NCBI RefSeq assembly: GCF_040655735.1
Contig: NZ_JBFAKK010000001.1
Location: forward strand, 248,001-312,000
Reading direction: 5' to 3'
Origin: Phytomonospora sp040655735
GTDB lineage: Bacteria > Actinomycetota > Actinomycetes > Mycobacteriales > Micromonosporaceae
DNA: 64,000 nucleotides
In this document: positions 55,246-62,983 of the stretch, piece after piece
Numbering within the stretch: the first letter of the stretch is position 1
How the letters are laid out: every line of letters starts with the position of its first letter
Translations under genes and position numbers: made by a program
The notes under the pieces: generated by a model
The model's input: only the letters and a program-made list of their open reading frames with translations
The model's database searches: none
What the model was told of the DNA's origin: nothing

Positions 55246-57150
55246 ATGCGACCTCGCCAAACCACTCGGACGTCCACTGTGGCCGCCGTCCTGCTCGCCC
55301 TCCTCGCGGCCTTACTCGCTGCCCCTCCCGCAGCGGCCGCCGCGTCCGGCCCCGTCACCGTCCTCAGCCACGGTTTCGAGGACGGAACCACCCAAGGCTG
55401 GACTCCGCGCGCGAGCGACAGCGTCGCCGTGAGCACCGCGCTCGCCCGTACCGGTGCGGCCAGTCTGGCCTCGACCGGCCGCACGGCAGGCTGGAACGGC
55501 CCGACGCTCGACCTGCTCGGCACTCTGGAGCAGGGCACCCGCTACACATTCTCCGTCTACGTGCGGCTCGCGCCGGGCGAGTCGGCGACGACGCTGAGGA
55601 TGAGCGTCGAACGCCGCTCAGGGTCCACGCCCTCCTACGACCAGGTCGCCGGCTCCACCAACGCCGGCGAAGGCGCCTGGACACAGCTCACCGGGACCTA
55701 CACCCTCGCCCACGACGTCGACTTCCTCACCGTCTACATCGAGTCGGCGAGCGCCACGGCCGCCTTCCACGTCGACGACTTCACGCTCACCTACACTCCG
55801 CCCAGACCGATCCAGACCGACATCCCGGCTCTGAAGGACGTCCTCGCGCCGCACTTCCCGATCGGCGCGGCGATCACCCGCGCCGAGACGCTCGGTGTGC
55901 ACGGCGAGCTGCTCGCCCGCCACTTCGACTCCGTCACGCCCGGAAACGCCCTCAAGTGGGACGCCACCCAGCCCACCGAGGGCGACTTCCGCTTCGCCGA
56001 CGGCGACGCACTCATCGGCTACGGGGCCGAGCACGGCATGGCCGTGCGCGGCCACACTCTCGTCTGGCACAACCAGACGCCGTCATGGGTCTTCGACGAC
56101 GCCTCGGGCGAGCCGATGACCGCGACGCCCGAGAACAAGGCGCTGCTGCTGTCGCGCCTGGACGCGCACATCCGTGCCGTCGTGGGGCACTTCGGCGACG
56201 CGATCGGCACCTGGGACGTGGTCAACGAGGTCATCGACGAATCGCAGGGCGACGGTCTGCGCCGCAGCCGGTGGTTCGAGCTGACGGGCCTCGACTACAT
56301 CCGCACGGCCTTCCGGGTGGCGAGGGAGGCCGCTCCCGAGGCGAAGCTGTTCATCAACGACTACAACACCAACGTCCCCGCCAAGCGCGACAAGTTGCAC
56401 GCCCTGGTGGCGCAGCTGCTCGCCGAGGGTGTACCGGTCGACGGGGTGGGCCACCAGATGCACGTGACCTTCGAGTGGCCCTCGGTCGCCGAGACCGGTG
56501 AGATGCTCGACCGCTTCGCGCCGCTGGGCGTCGAGCAGCAGATCACCGAGATGGACATGAGCGTCTACCGGGACTCCGGTGAGTCCTTTCCCACGCCGCC
56601 CGCCGACCGGCTGCTCACCCAGGGGCACCGCTACCAGGCGATGTTCGACCTGTTCCGTGCGCACGACGACCAGATCGGCTCGGTCACCCTGTGGGGCCTG
56701 GCCGACGACTCGACCTGGCTCGACACCTTCCCCGTCACCCGCAAGGACCACCCGCTGCTCTTCGACACCGAACTGCAGGCCAAGCCCGCCTACTGGGGCA
56801 TCGTGGACCCCGGCCAGATCGGGAACCCACCGGGCGGGCAGGGCTGCACCGTCGCCTACCGGACCTCCTCGTGGCAGGGCGGGTTCCAGGCGACCGTCAC
56901 CGTCACCTCGGCGACGGCCGTCGCCGGCTGGAGCCTCGCGTGGACCTTCGCCGACGGGCAGCGCGTCACCCAGATGTGGAACGGCCGGCGGACTCAGAAC
57001 GATGCCGAGGTCACGGTCGTCAACGAGCCCTACAACGCGGTGATCGCGGCCGGCGGGAGCGTCTCCTTCGGATTCCTCGGCAGCTGGTCGGGCACCAACG
57101 CCTCTCCGACCGCCTTCCGGTTCAACGGGACGGCGTGCGCGGTGGTCTGA
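55246..57150 (+). CDS. Secreted GH10 endo-beta-1,4-xylanase with CBMs
   Basis: 634 residues from ATG 55246 (AAGGAG upstream). Signal peptide about 1-32; N-terminal CBM4_9/CBM22-type module about 38-185; GH10 domain about 190-520 with acid/base E328 (DVVNEVIDE) and nucleophile E435 (QITEMDMS); C-terminal CBM2-type module about 530-634 (CTVAYRTSSWQGGFQATVTV ... GTACAVV, disulfide ends). It cleaves xylan outside the cell with retention. Codon 23 (55312-55314) is TTA, in the signal peptide. The upstream box at 55202 suggests induction by cello- or xylo-oligosaccharides. Confidence 0.96.
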   Translation: MRPRQTTRTSTVAAVLLALLAALLAAPPAAAAASGPVTVLSHGFEDGTTQGWTPRASDSVAVSTALARTGAASLASTGRTAGWNGPTLDLLGTLEQGTRYTFSVYVRLAPGESATTLRMSVERRSGSTPSYDQVAGSTNAGEGAWTQLTGTYTLAHDVDFLTVYIESASATAAFHVDDFTLTYTPPRPIQTDIPALKDVLAPHFPIGAAITRAETLGVHGELLARHFDSVTPGNALKWDATQPTEGDFRFADGDALIGYGAEHGMAVRGHTLVWHNQTPSWVFDDASGEPMTATPENKALLLSRLDAHIRAVVGHFGDAIGTWDVVNEVIDESQGDGLRRSRWFELTGLDYIRTAFRVAREAAPEAKLFINDYNTNVPAKRDKLHALVAQLLAEGVPVDGVGHQMHVTFEWPSVAETGEMLDRFAPLGVEQQITEMDMSVYRDSGESFPTPPADRLLTQGHRYQAMFDLFRAHDDQIGSVTLWGLADDSTWLDTFPVTRKDHPLLFDTELQAKPAYWGIVDPGQIGNPPGGQGCTVAYRTSSWQGGFQATVTVTSATAVAGWSLAWTFADGQRVTQMWNGRRTQNDAEVTVVNEPYNAVIAAGGSVSFGFLGSWSGTNASPTAFRFNGTACAVV

Positions 57151-57159
57151 GCCGGACGG

Positions 57160-57696
57160 TCACTGCGGACGGCCCTCGCCGACCAGGCCGTCGACCGACT
57201 CGCGGATCAGGTCGGCGTGGCCGGTGTGCCGCGCGTACTCCTCGATCATGTCGACGAGCAGGAGGCGCAGGTAGGGCGACTCGCCGGCCCCCGACACGTA
57301 GGCCGCGACGTGCTCGGGGTCGCCGGCGGCCCGGACGTTGGCGCGCGAGAGGTCGACGGACCTCTCCCACAGCGCCATGAGCTCCTCGGGGCTGTCGTCG
57401 GCGGCGGTCCGCCACTCCCAGTCGGGGTCGGCGTCGAAGTCGACGCCGGCCCACGGCTCGGCCGGGCCGGCCCCGGTCAGCCGCTGGGAGAACATGTCGT
57501 CCTCCACGAGGGCCATGTGCTTGAGCAGCCCGCCGAGGGTAATCGTCGAACTGGCCACCCGGGTGTTCAGGCCGGCCGCGTCGAGTCCGCCGCACTTCCA
57601 GGCGAAGGTCAGGCGGTTGCGCTCGAGGCAGCCGACGAGGGTGTCGAGTTCGCTGCCGGCGACGGGCGGGTGGATGATCATCTCGTTCTCGGTCAT
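57160..57696 (-). CDS. DinB/DUF664 family protein
   Basis: 178 residues. The DinB-like four-helix bundle is seen as ELDTLVGCLERNRLTFAWKC, TLGGLLKHMALVEDDMFSQR (metal-site His), and LVDMIEEYARHTGHADLIRE (second H-x-x-H set). DUF664 members coordinate a metal and include mycothiol- or bacillithiol-dependent transferases. Its C-terminus converges with the xylanase. Function open. Confidence 0.85.
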   Translation of the reverse strand: MTENEMIIHPPVAGSELDTLVGCLERNRLTFAWKCGGLDAAGLNTRVASSTITLGGLLKHMALVEDDMFSQRLTGAGPAEPWAGVDFDADPDWEWRTAADDSPEELMALWERSVDLSRANVRAAGDPEHVAAYVSGAGESPYLRLLLVDMIEEYARHTGHADLIRESVDGLVGEGRPQ

Positions 57697-57746
57697 GCCG
57701 CAGACGTTAAACGGGATTCCGGACGCTCGGCTTCCGGATTGCGAGA

Positions 57747-58133
57747 TCAGTCCGAGGCGTAGTGGGCGAGCCCGTGCCCGAACGACCAGTCCGCCGGCTC
57801 GTTCTCGGTGACGGTCACGAACACGTTGCGCGCCTCGGTGCCCGCGTACTCGCCGGCCAGTTCGGCGATGCGCCGGTACAGCTCCCTCTTCTGTACCGCC
57901 GGCCTTCCCGAGCGCATCGTGATCGCCACGTAGACGATCCCGTCGTCGCGCCGGACGCCCAGGTAGCCGCCGTAGCGCAGGGTGCCGCCGGTGCCGTCGT
58001 GGTCTGTCAGGACCTGGAAGAGGTCGTCCGGCGGGAAGCCCATGGTCTCGCCGAGGGCCTCGTGCACGGCCCGGCCGAGTGCGCCGAGACGTTCGGGACC
58101 GGCGCGGAGGGTGTCGATGCGGACGAAGGGCAT
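57747..58133 (-). CDS. Tautomerase-like protein
   Basis: 128 residues from ATG 58133. N-terminal MPFVRIDTLRAGPERLGALG puts Pro at position 2, the catalytic base after Met removal in the tautomerase superfamily; mid-chain FPPDDLFQVLTDHDG and VYVAITMRSGRPAVQKRELY match the Tautomerase_2 family. Substrate unknown. It is 14 bp after the TetR gene and co-transcribed with it. Confidence 0.85.
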   Translation of the reverse strand: MPFVRIDTLRAGPERLGALGRAVHEALGETMGFPPDDLFQVLTDHDGTGGTLRYGGYLGVRRDDGIVYVAITMRSGRPAVQKRELYRRIAELAGEYAGTEARNVFVTVTENEPADWSFGHGLAHYASD

Positions 58134-58147
58134 GGCGGTGATTCCTC

Positions 58148-58720
58148 CTAGGGTGCGGTGGGGGAGTGGACGGCGATGAGTCCCAGGACGCCGTCGACGG
58201 CCCGGTCGTAGGTCTCGGCGGAACCTGTCGCGCGGGCCAGTACGTAGCCGCCCTGCAACACCGCGACGAGCGCGGCAGCGGTGTCGGCCGGGTCGAGGCG
58301 CGCGTCGATCTCGCCCTTCTCGCCGGCTTCGGCCAGCAGGGCGGTGAGACGCCCGGTGAGCAGCGCGAAGGTCTCCTCGACCGGGGCGCGGAGCGCGGGG
58401 TCGGCCATGACGTCGGGATCGTGCGTGAGGCGCCCGACCGGGCAGCCGCGCAGGGCCTCGCGCTCCCGGCGCAGGTATGCGGTGACCCGTTCGAGGGCGG
58501 TCCCTGGGCCGGTGAAGACGGCATCGGCCCTCTCCCGGTGCTCCCCGGCGCTGCGCTCGATCGCGGCGAGGGCGAGTTCGGCCTTGCCGCCGAAGTGGTG
58601 GTACATGCTGCCTTGGCCGGCGCCCGACAGTCTCTGGATGGCCTTGGGGCTGGTGCCGACGTAGCCGCGTTCCCACAGAAGTTCGCGGGTGCTGTCGATG
58701 AGCCGTTCCCGGGTGTCCAC
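58148..58720 (-). CDS. TetR family regulator
   Basis: 190 residues from GTG 58720. HTH YVGTSPKAIQRLSGAGQGSM, then YHHFGGKAELALAAIERSAG. In-frame ATG 58735 would lie within the dyad at 58728-58749, so the shorter start is preferred. C-terminal domain TetR_C-type (GCPVGRLTHDPDVMADPALR). First gene of the TetR-tautomerase unit, divergent from corA. Confidence 0.92.
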   Translation of the reverse strand: MDTRERLIDSTRELLWERGYVGTSPKAIQRLSGAGQGSMYHHFGGKAELALAAIERSAGEHRERADAVFTGPGTALERVTAYLRREREALRGCPVGRLTHDPDVMADPALRAPVEETFALLTGRLTALLAEAGEKGEIDARLDPADTAAALVAVLQGGYVLARATGSAETYDRAVDGVLGLIAVHSPTAP

Positions 58721-58727
58721 GCCCCGA

Positions 58728-58749
58728 CTGTACATACCAATAGGTACAG
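58728..58749. promoter_or_regulatory. Operator upstream of TetR-tautomerase unit
   Basis: CTGTAC (58728-58733) and GTACAG (58744-58749) are perfect outer arms; TACC/GGTA (58735-58738, 58743-58746) form inner arms. A 22-bp dyad directly upstream of the start fits autorepression. Confidence 0.75.
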
Positions 58750-58847
58750 CACGCGAAGCCGCACACACCTTCGCGTCAAGCCCACCGGGCCACCACCGGC
58801 GTGGGCTAGCCTGAGGGCGAATTTCCCATCGAGCGTCAGGAAGCGCC

Positions 58848-59984
58848 ATGGTCAACCGGCGGTTGCGCGCCCTCCTTCCCAAACGGGGCACCGGAGCGTC
58901 CGCCGACCACGAGCGGGCGCCCGAGCACACCATGGACCCGCGCGGCCACGAGCCGGCGTCGGTCGAGGAGAGCGTCGTGCAGGCCGCCGTGTACCGCGAC
59001 GGTCGCCGCACCGACACCCCGGCGACCCTCGCCGAGGCGCTGCGAAGCCTCCCCGAGGACGACTCGATGGCCTGGATCGGCCTCTACCGGCCCGACGAGG
59101 CCCAGGTCCTCGCCGCCGCCGAGCAGTTCGGCCTGCACGAACTCGCCGTCGAGGACGCCATCGTCGCCCACCAGCGGCCGAAGCTGGAACGCTACGGCGA
59201 CACGCTCTTCATGGTCCTGCGCGCCGCACGCTACATCGACGAGACGGAGGAGGTCGACTTCGGCGAGCTGCACGTCTTCGTCGGCCGCAACTTCGTGCTC
59301 ACCGTCCGGCACAGCGAGTCCCCGGACCTGGCCGTGGTCCGCAAACGCATGGAGGACGAACCGGAGCTGCTGCGGCTGGGCACCGAGGCGGTCCTCTACG
59401 GGATCCTCGACGCCGTCGTCGACGGTTACGCGCCGGTCGTCGCCGGCCTCCAGAACGACATCGACGAGATCGAGACCGAGGTCTTCCAAGGCGACCCGGC
59501 GGTCTCGCGGCGCATCTACGAGCTCTCCCGCGAGGTCATCGAGTTCCAGCGCGCCACCCGGCCGCTGATCTCCATCCTTAATGCGCTGGCGGCCGGATTC
59601 AACCGCGACCAGGTCGACGGCGAGCTCCAACGGCACCTGCGCGACGTCGCCGACCACGCGACCACCGTCGTCGAGCGCGTCAACTCCTTCCGGCATGTTC
59701 TCGCCGACATCCTCTCGCTGAACGCGACCCTCGTCGCCCAGCAGCAGAACACCGAGATGAAGGCGCTCACCGAGGCCAGCTACGCCCAGAACGAGGAGAT
59801 CAAGAAGGTCTCGGCCTGGGCGGCGATCCTGTTCGCCCCGACCCTGATCGGGACCGTCTACGGCATGAACTTCGACGTCATGCCCGAGACGCACTGGCTG
59901 GTGGGCTACCCCTTCGCGCTGGCCCTCATGATCGCGACCTGCGCCGGCCTTTACCTGATCTTCAAGCGGCGCGGCTGGCTATAG
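58848..59984 (+). CDS. corA: CorA-type magnesium/divalent cation channel
   Basis: 378 residues. Large cytosolic N-terminal domain with a long helix (EIKKVSAWAAILFAPTLIGT begins TM1), signature G339-M-N341 (YGMNFDVMPE) at the pore mouth, TM2 (YPFALALMIATCAGLYLIF) and a basic tail KRRGWL. It conducts Mg2+ into the cytosol as a pentamer. The N-terminal 40 residues are an unusual basic/His extension. The 3' end overlaps the LacI gene by 23 bp on the other strand. Confidence 0.95.
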   Translation: MVNRRLRALLPKRGTGASADHERAPEHTMDPRGHEPASVEESVVQAAVYRDGRRTDTPATLAEALRSLPEDDSMAWIGLYRPDEAQVLAAAEQFGLHELAVEDAIVAHQRPKLERYGDTLFMVLRAARYIDETEEVDFGELHVFVGRNFVLTVRHSESPDLAVVRKRMEDEPELLRLGTEAVLYGILDAVVDGYAPVVAGLQNDIDEIETEVFQGDPAVSRRIYELSREVIEFQRATRPLISILNALAAGFNRDQVDGELQRHLRDVADHATTVVERVNSFRHVLADILSLNATLVAQQQNTEMKALTEASYAQNEEIKKVSAWAAILFAPTLIGTVYGMNFDVMPETHWLVGYPFALALMIATCAGLYLIFKRRGWL

Positions 59985-60993
59985 GCGGCGCGCAGCTCTC
60001 GCGGACCACGAGCTCGGTCGCCAGTTCCATCCGGGGGCTCTCCAGCCGCTCACCGGCCGCCAGTCGCAGGACCGTGCGGGCGGCCAGCACACCCATCTCG
60101 CTCAGCGGCTGCCGCACGGTCGTCAGCGGCGGGGAGGCCCAGCGCGTCTCGGGCAGGTCGTCGAAGCCGACGAGGCTGACGTCGTCGGCGACCCGCAGGC
60201 CCGCGCGGCGGACCGCCTCGTAGGCCCCGAAGGCCATCTGGTCGCTCGACGCGAAGATCGCCGTCGGCGGGTCGGGCAGCGCGAGCAGCCGGGCGGCGCC
60301 GTCGAAGCCGGACTGGTGGTAGAAGTCGCCGTCGTAGACCAGTTCCGGGTCGGCGGGGATTCCCGCGGCCTCCAGCCCGGCGCGGTAGCCGTCGAGCCGG
60401 GCCCGGGCGCACAGCATCGCGCGCGGGCCGGTGATCACCGCGATCCGGCGGTGCCCCAGGGAGAGCAGGTGCTCGGTGGCCGAGAGGCCACCGGCCCAGT
60501 TCGTCGCGCCGATCGTCGGGGTGTCCGCGCTCGACCCGCCGACCGGGTCGACGACGACGGTCGGCACTTCGAGACGCCGCAGCTCCTCCCGCTGCGGGGA
60601 GTCCAGTTTGGACGTCACGAGGATCACCCCGTCGGAGGCGCGGGCCCGCAGGTTCTGCAGCCACTGGCGCGCCGAGGTCGTCTCGCGGTGGATCGCCGAG
60701 ACGACCGTGCCGACGCCCGCGGCGTGCGCGGCGTCCTCGACACCGCGAATGATCTCCACGGCCCAGGGGGAGTCGAGGTCGTTGAAGACGAGGTCGATCA
60801 GTCGCGCGCGCTCCTTGTCACGGGAGTTGCGGCGCCGGTAGCCGCGCAGCGCGAGAATGTCCTCGACCCGGCGGCGGGTACCGGGCGCCACGTCGGAGCG
60901 GCCGTTGATCACCCGCGAGACCGTCGGCACCGAAACGCCCGCCTCGGCGGCGATCTCGCTGATCGTCACCCGCCCCACGCTGTCCGCACCCAC
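59962..60993 (-). CDS. LacI family repressor
   Basis: 343 residues from GTG 60993 (GTG 60969 is an alternative start). HTH TISEIAAEAGVSVPTVSRVI, hinge NSRDKERARLIDLVF, then a periplasmic-binding-like sensor with IFASSDQMAFGAYEAVRRAG and VSLVGFDDLPETRWASPPLT. It lies downstream of and in line with a sugar ABC importer (two permeases and a binding protein), so it should regulate that operon in response to the imported sugar. A link with the CebR-like box at 55202 is possible but not shown. Confidence 0.92.
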   Translation of the reverse strand: MGADSVGRVTISEIAAEAGVSVPTVSRVINGRSDVAPGTRRRVEDILALRGYRRRNSRDKERARLIDLVFNDLDSPWAVEIIRGVEDAAHAAGVGTVVSAIHRETTSARQWLQNLRARASDGVILVTSKLDSPQREELRRLEVPTVVVDPVGGSSADTPTIGATNWAGGLSATEHLLSLGHRRIAVITGPRAMLCARARLDGYRAGLEAAGIPADPELVYDGDFYHQSGFDGAARLLALPDPPTAIFASSDQMAFGAYEAVRRAGLRVADDVSLVGFDDLPETRWASPPLTTVRQPLSEMGVLAARTVLRLAAGERLESPRMELATELVVRESCAPPIASRAA

Positions 60994-61033
60994 CTGCCCG
61001 GTCCCTCCCGTTGCTCGACTGCCCCAGCCTAGG

Positions 61034-61864
61034 TCACTTGCCGCCGACGCCCGCCAGCCCGGCGACCAGCCAGCGCCGCGCGAACAGGTACAGCACGAAG
61101 ATCGGCAGCGCCGACAGCAGCACGCCCATCATCATGCCCGGCAGGTTGATGCCGAACTCCTGCCGGAACGACTGCAGACCGAGGGTCAGCACCTTCTTGT
61201 CCGGGCTGTGCAGGAAGATCAGCGGGAAGATGAAGCTGTTCCAGGCCCCCAGGCCGACGAAGACGCTGACCGTCGTGATGCTCCCGCGCGACAGCGGGAG
61301 CACCAGGCTCAGCATCATCCGCAGCGACCCGGCGCCGTCGACGGTCATCGCGTCGTAGAGCTCGCCGGAGATGTCGCGCAGCGAACCCGACAGGATCAGC
61401 ACCACCAGCGGCAGGTTGAACGCCACCGTCGGCAGCACCACGGCCGCGAGGGTGTCGTTGAGGCCCATCTTGGTGATGATCAGGTAGACCGGGATGATCA
61501 CCGCCTGCGCGGGGATCGCCAGTCCCAGCAGGAACACCCGAAACGACGCGCTCGCCAGCAGGCTGCGCGAGCGGACCACGGCGTACGCCGCCGGGATGGA
61601 GAGCAGCAGGGTCAGCACGATCACCGCGGCCGTCACCATGAGCGTGTTGCCCATGTAGCCGGCGAAGCCCATGTCGAACACGGCCGCGAAGTTCTCGAAG
61701 GTCACGTCGGTGGGCGGGGCCAGCGGCCCGTGGTCGAGGAGATCCTGCTGACTCTGCAGGCTCCAGGAGATCATGGCCAGGATGGGCACCGCGACGACGA
61801 CGAGCCAGGCGGCCGTCAGGGCGCCGGCGAGCAGGTTGGGCCGCGAGCGGGCCGCACCGGTCAC
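61034..61864 (-). CDS. Sugar ABC transporter permease (MalG type)
   Basis: 276 residues from GTG 61864, overlapping the preceding permease stop (GTGA). Six helices; the ABC permease EAA loop reads LYDAMTVDGAGSLRMMLSLV. Ends RRWLVAGLAGVGGK, characteristic of MalG/LacG partners (G-L-x-x-G-x-x-K). Forms the membrane channel with the MalF-type subunit for oligosaccharide uptake. No ATPase gene is present, so a shared MsiK-like ATPase may energise it, as in other actinomycetes. Confidence 0.93.
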   Translation of the reverse strand: MTGAARSRPNLLAGALTAAWLVVVAVPILAMISWSLQSQQDLLDHGPLAPPTDVTFENFAAVFDMGFAGYMGNTLMVTAAVIVLTLLLSIPAAYAVVRSRSLLASASFRVFLLGLAIPAQAVIIPVYLIITKMGLNDTLAAVVLPTVAFNLPLVVLILSGSLRDISGELYDAMTVDGAGSLRMMLSLVLPLSRGSITTVSVFVGLGAWNSFIFPLIFLHSPDKKVLTLGLQSFRQEFGINLPGMMMGVLLSALPIFVLYLFARRWLVAGLAGVGGK

Positions 61865-62799
61865 AATCCCTCCAAGGTGGACCGCATCTTGGCGAAGCCG
61901 GAGAAGCGGACGATGAGCAGCGACAGGGTCGTGCCGGCCACCACGAGCAGGGTCGCGATGGTGGCGGCGTAGCCGAACTCGTAGTTCTCGAATCCGGCCC
62001 GGTACATCAGGAAGGGCAGCACGTGCGTCGAGATGCCCGGCCCTCCGTTGGTGAGCAGCAGGATGGTCTCGAAGAAGGTGAGCGAGCCGACGATGATCAG
62101 CGTCGAGGACGTGACGATCGTGTTGCGCAGCTGGGGCAGGGTGATCCGCCAGAACGCCTGCACGCGGCCGGCGCCGTCGATGGTGGCCGCGTCGTAGAGC
62201 ACGGCGGGGATGTTGCGGGCGGCGGCCTGGTAGATGAGCGTGTGGAACGGCACGAACTGCCAGCCGACGACGAACACGATCGCCGCCAGCGCGCCTCCGC
62301 GGGTGCCGATGATGTTGCCGTCGTCGAAGCCGAACACCGGCCCGAGGTCGGCGGCCAGCCCGAAGTTCGGGTCGAGGAAGCGGTGGAACATCAGCGCGAT
62401 CGCCGCGCTGGACAGCAGCAGCGGCAGGAAGAAGATAGCCGACAGCACGGCGCGGTTGCGCTGCCGTCCGGCCGCCCAGACGCCGATGAGCAGGGCGAGC
62501 GGCGTCTGCGTGGTCCAGCTCAGGACGGTCAGCAGCAGGGTCGTGCGGCCGGCGGCGAAGACCTTGTCGTCGTCGAAGAGGCGCTCCCAGTTGGCCGTGC
62601 CGGCCGGTTCGGGGTCGCCGATGCCCGTCCACGTCGTGAAGGACAGCGCGACCACGAGCACCAGCGGCAGCAGCGCGAAGAAGCCGAAGAAGACCGCCGC
62701 GGGGAGGATGTAGAGGAGGTTCGGGCGAGGGATGGCGGCGGCGCGGCCGGTTGCCCGCCGGGTACGCCGGGCCGCCGCCGGTGGAAGGTCTGCGGTCAT
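61861..62799 (-). CDS. Sugar ABC transporter permease (MalF type)
   Basis: 312 residues from ATG 62799. Pro- and Arg-rich N-terminus, then NLLYILPAAVFFGFFALLPL as TM1; EAA loop PAVLYDAATIDGAGRVQAFW; TNGGPGISTHVLPFLMY near the end, typical of MalF/LacF subunits. Transmembrane partner of the MalG-type subunit, with translational coupling. Gap of 184 bp to the binding protein gene contains a hairpin. Confidence 0.93.
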   Translation of the reverse strand: MTADLPPAAARRTRRATGRAAAIPRPNLLYILPAAVFFGFFALLPLVLVVALSFTTWTGIGDPEPAGTANWERLFDDDKVFAAGRTTLLLTVLSWTTQTPLALLIGVWAAGRQRNRAVLSAIFFLPLLLSSAAIALMFHRFLDPNFGLAADLGPVFGFDDGNIIGTRGGALAAIVFVVGWQFVPFHTLIYQAAARNIPAVLYDAATIDGAGRVQAFWRITLPQLRNTIVTSSTLIIVGSLTFFETILLLTNGGPGISTHVLPFLMYRAGFENYEFGYAATIATLLVVAGTTLSLLIVRFSGFAKMRSTLEGL

Positions 62800-62932
62800 G
62801 CCCGGCCGTTCCCGTCGGGCGAAGGGTGAAGGCCCGGCGGCGCGGAGATGGGCGTGGGACGGACCGAGGCGTGCGGAAGACGCCGGGGGAGACCGTTGAC
62901 GTGTCCCTGCCCCGCCTTCTCCGCAGGCCCTT

Positions 62933-62948
62933 CCGGACCGATGTCCGG
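62933..62948 (-). promoter_or_regulatory. Intra-operon hairpin between binding protein and permeases
   Basis: CCGGAC (62933-62938) and GTCCGG (62943-62948) with CGAT loop. In sugar ABC operons such a stem after the binding-protein gene commonly limits read-through and stabilises the upstream mRNA. The rest of 62800-62983 holds no gene. Confidence 0.5.
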
Positions 62949-62983
62949 TGGCTCCCCGCACAGGCCCCCGCCCGTCATGCTGC

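Noticed and set aside
57160..58785. Apparent 541-codon protein joining the DUF664 gene to upstream sequence
   Set aside because: Only the last 178 codons are protein-like; upstream codons are the shadow of the tautomerase and TetR genes.
61034..62632. Apparent 532-codon permease fusion
   Set aside because: The real MalG-type protein starts at GTG 61864; the upstream part is the shifted frame of the MalF-type gene, which has its own clear sequence.
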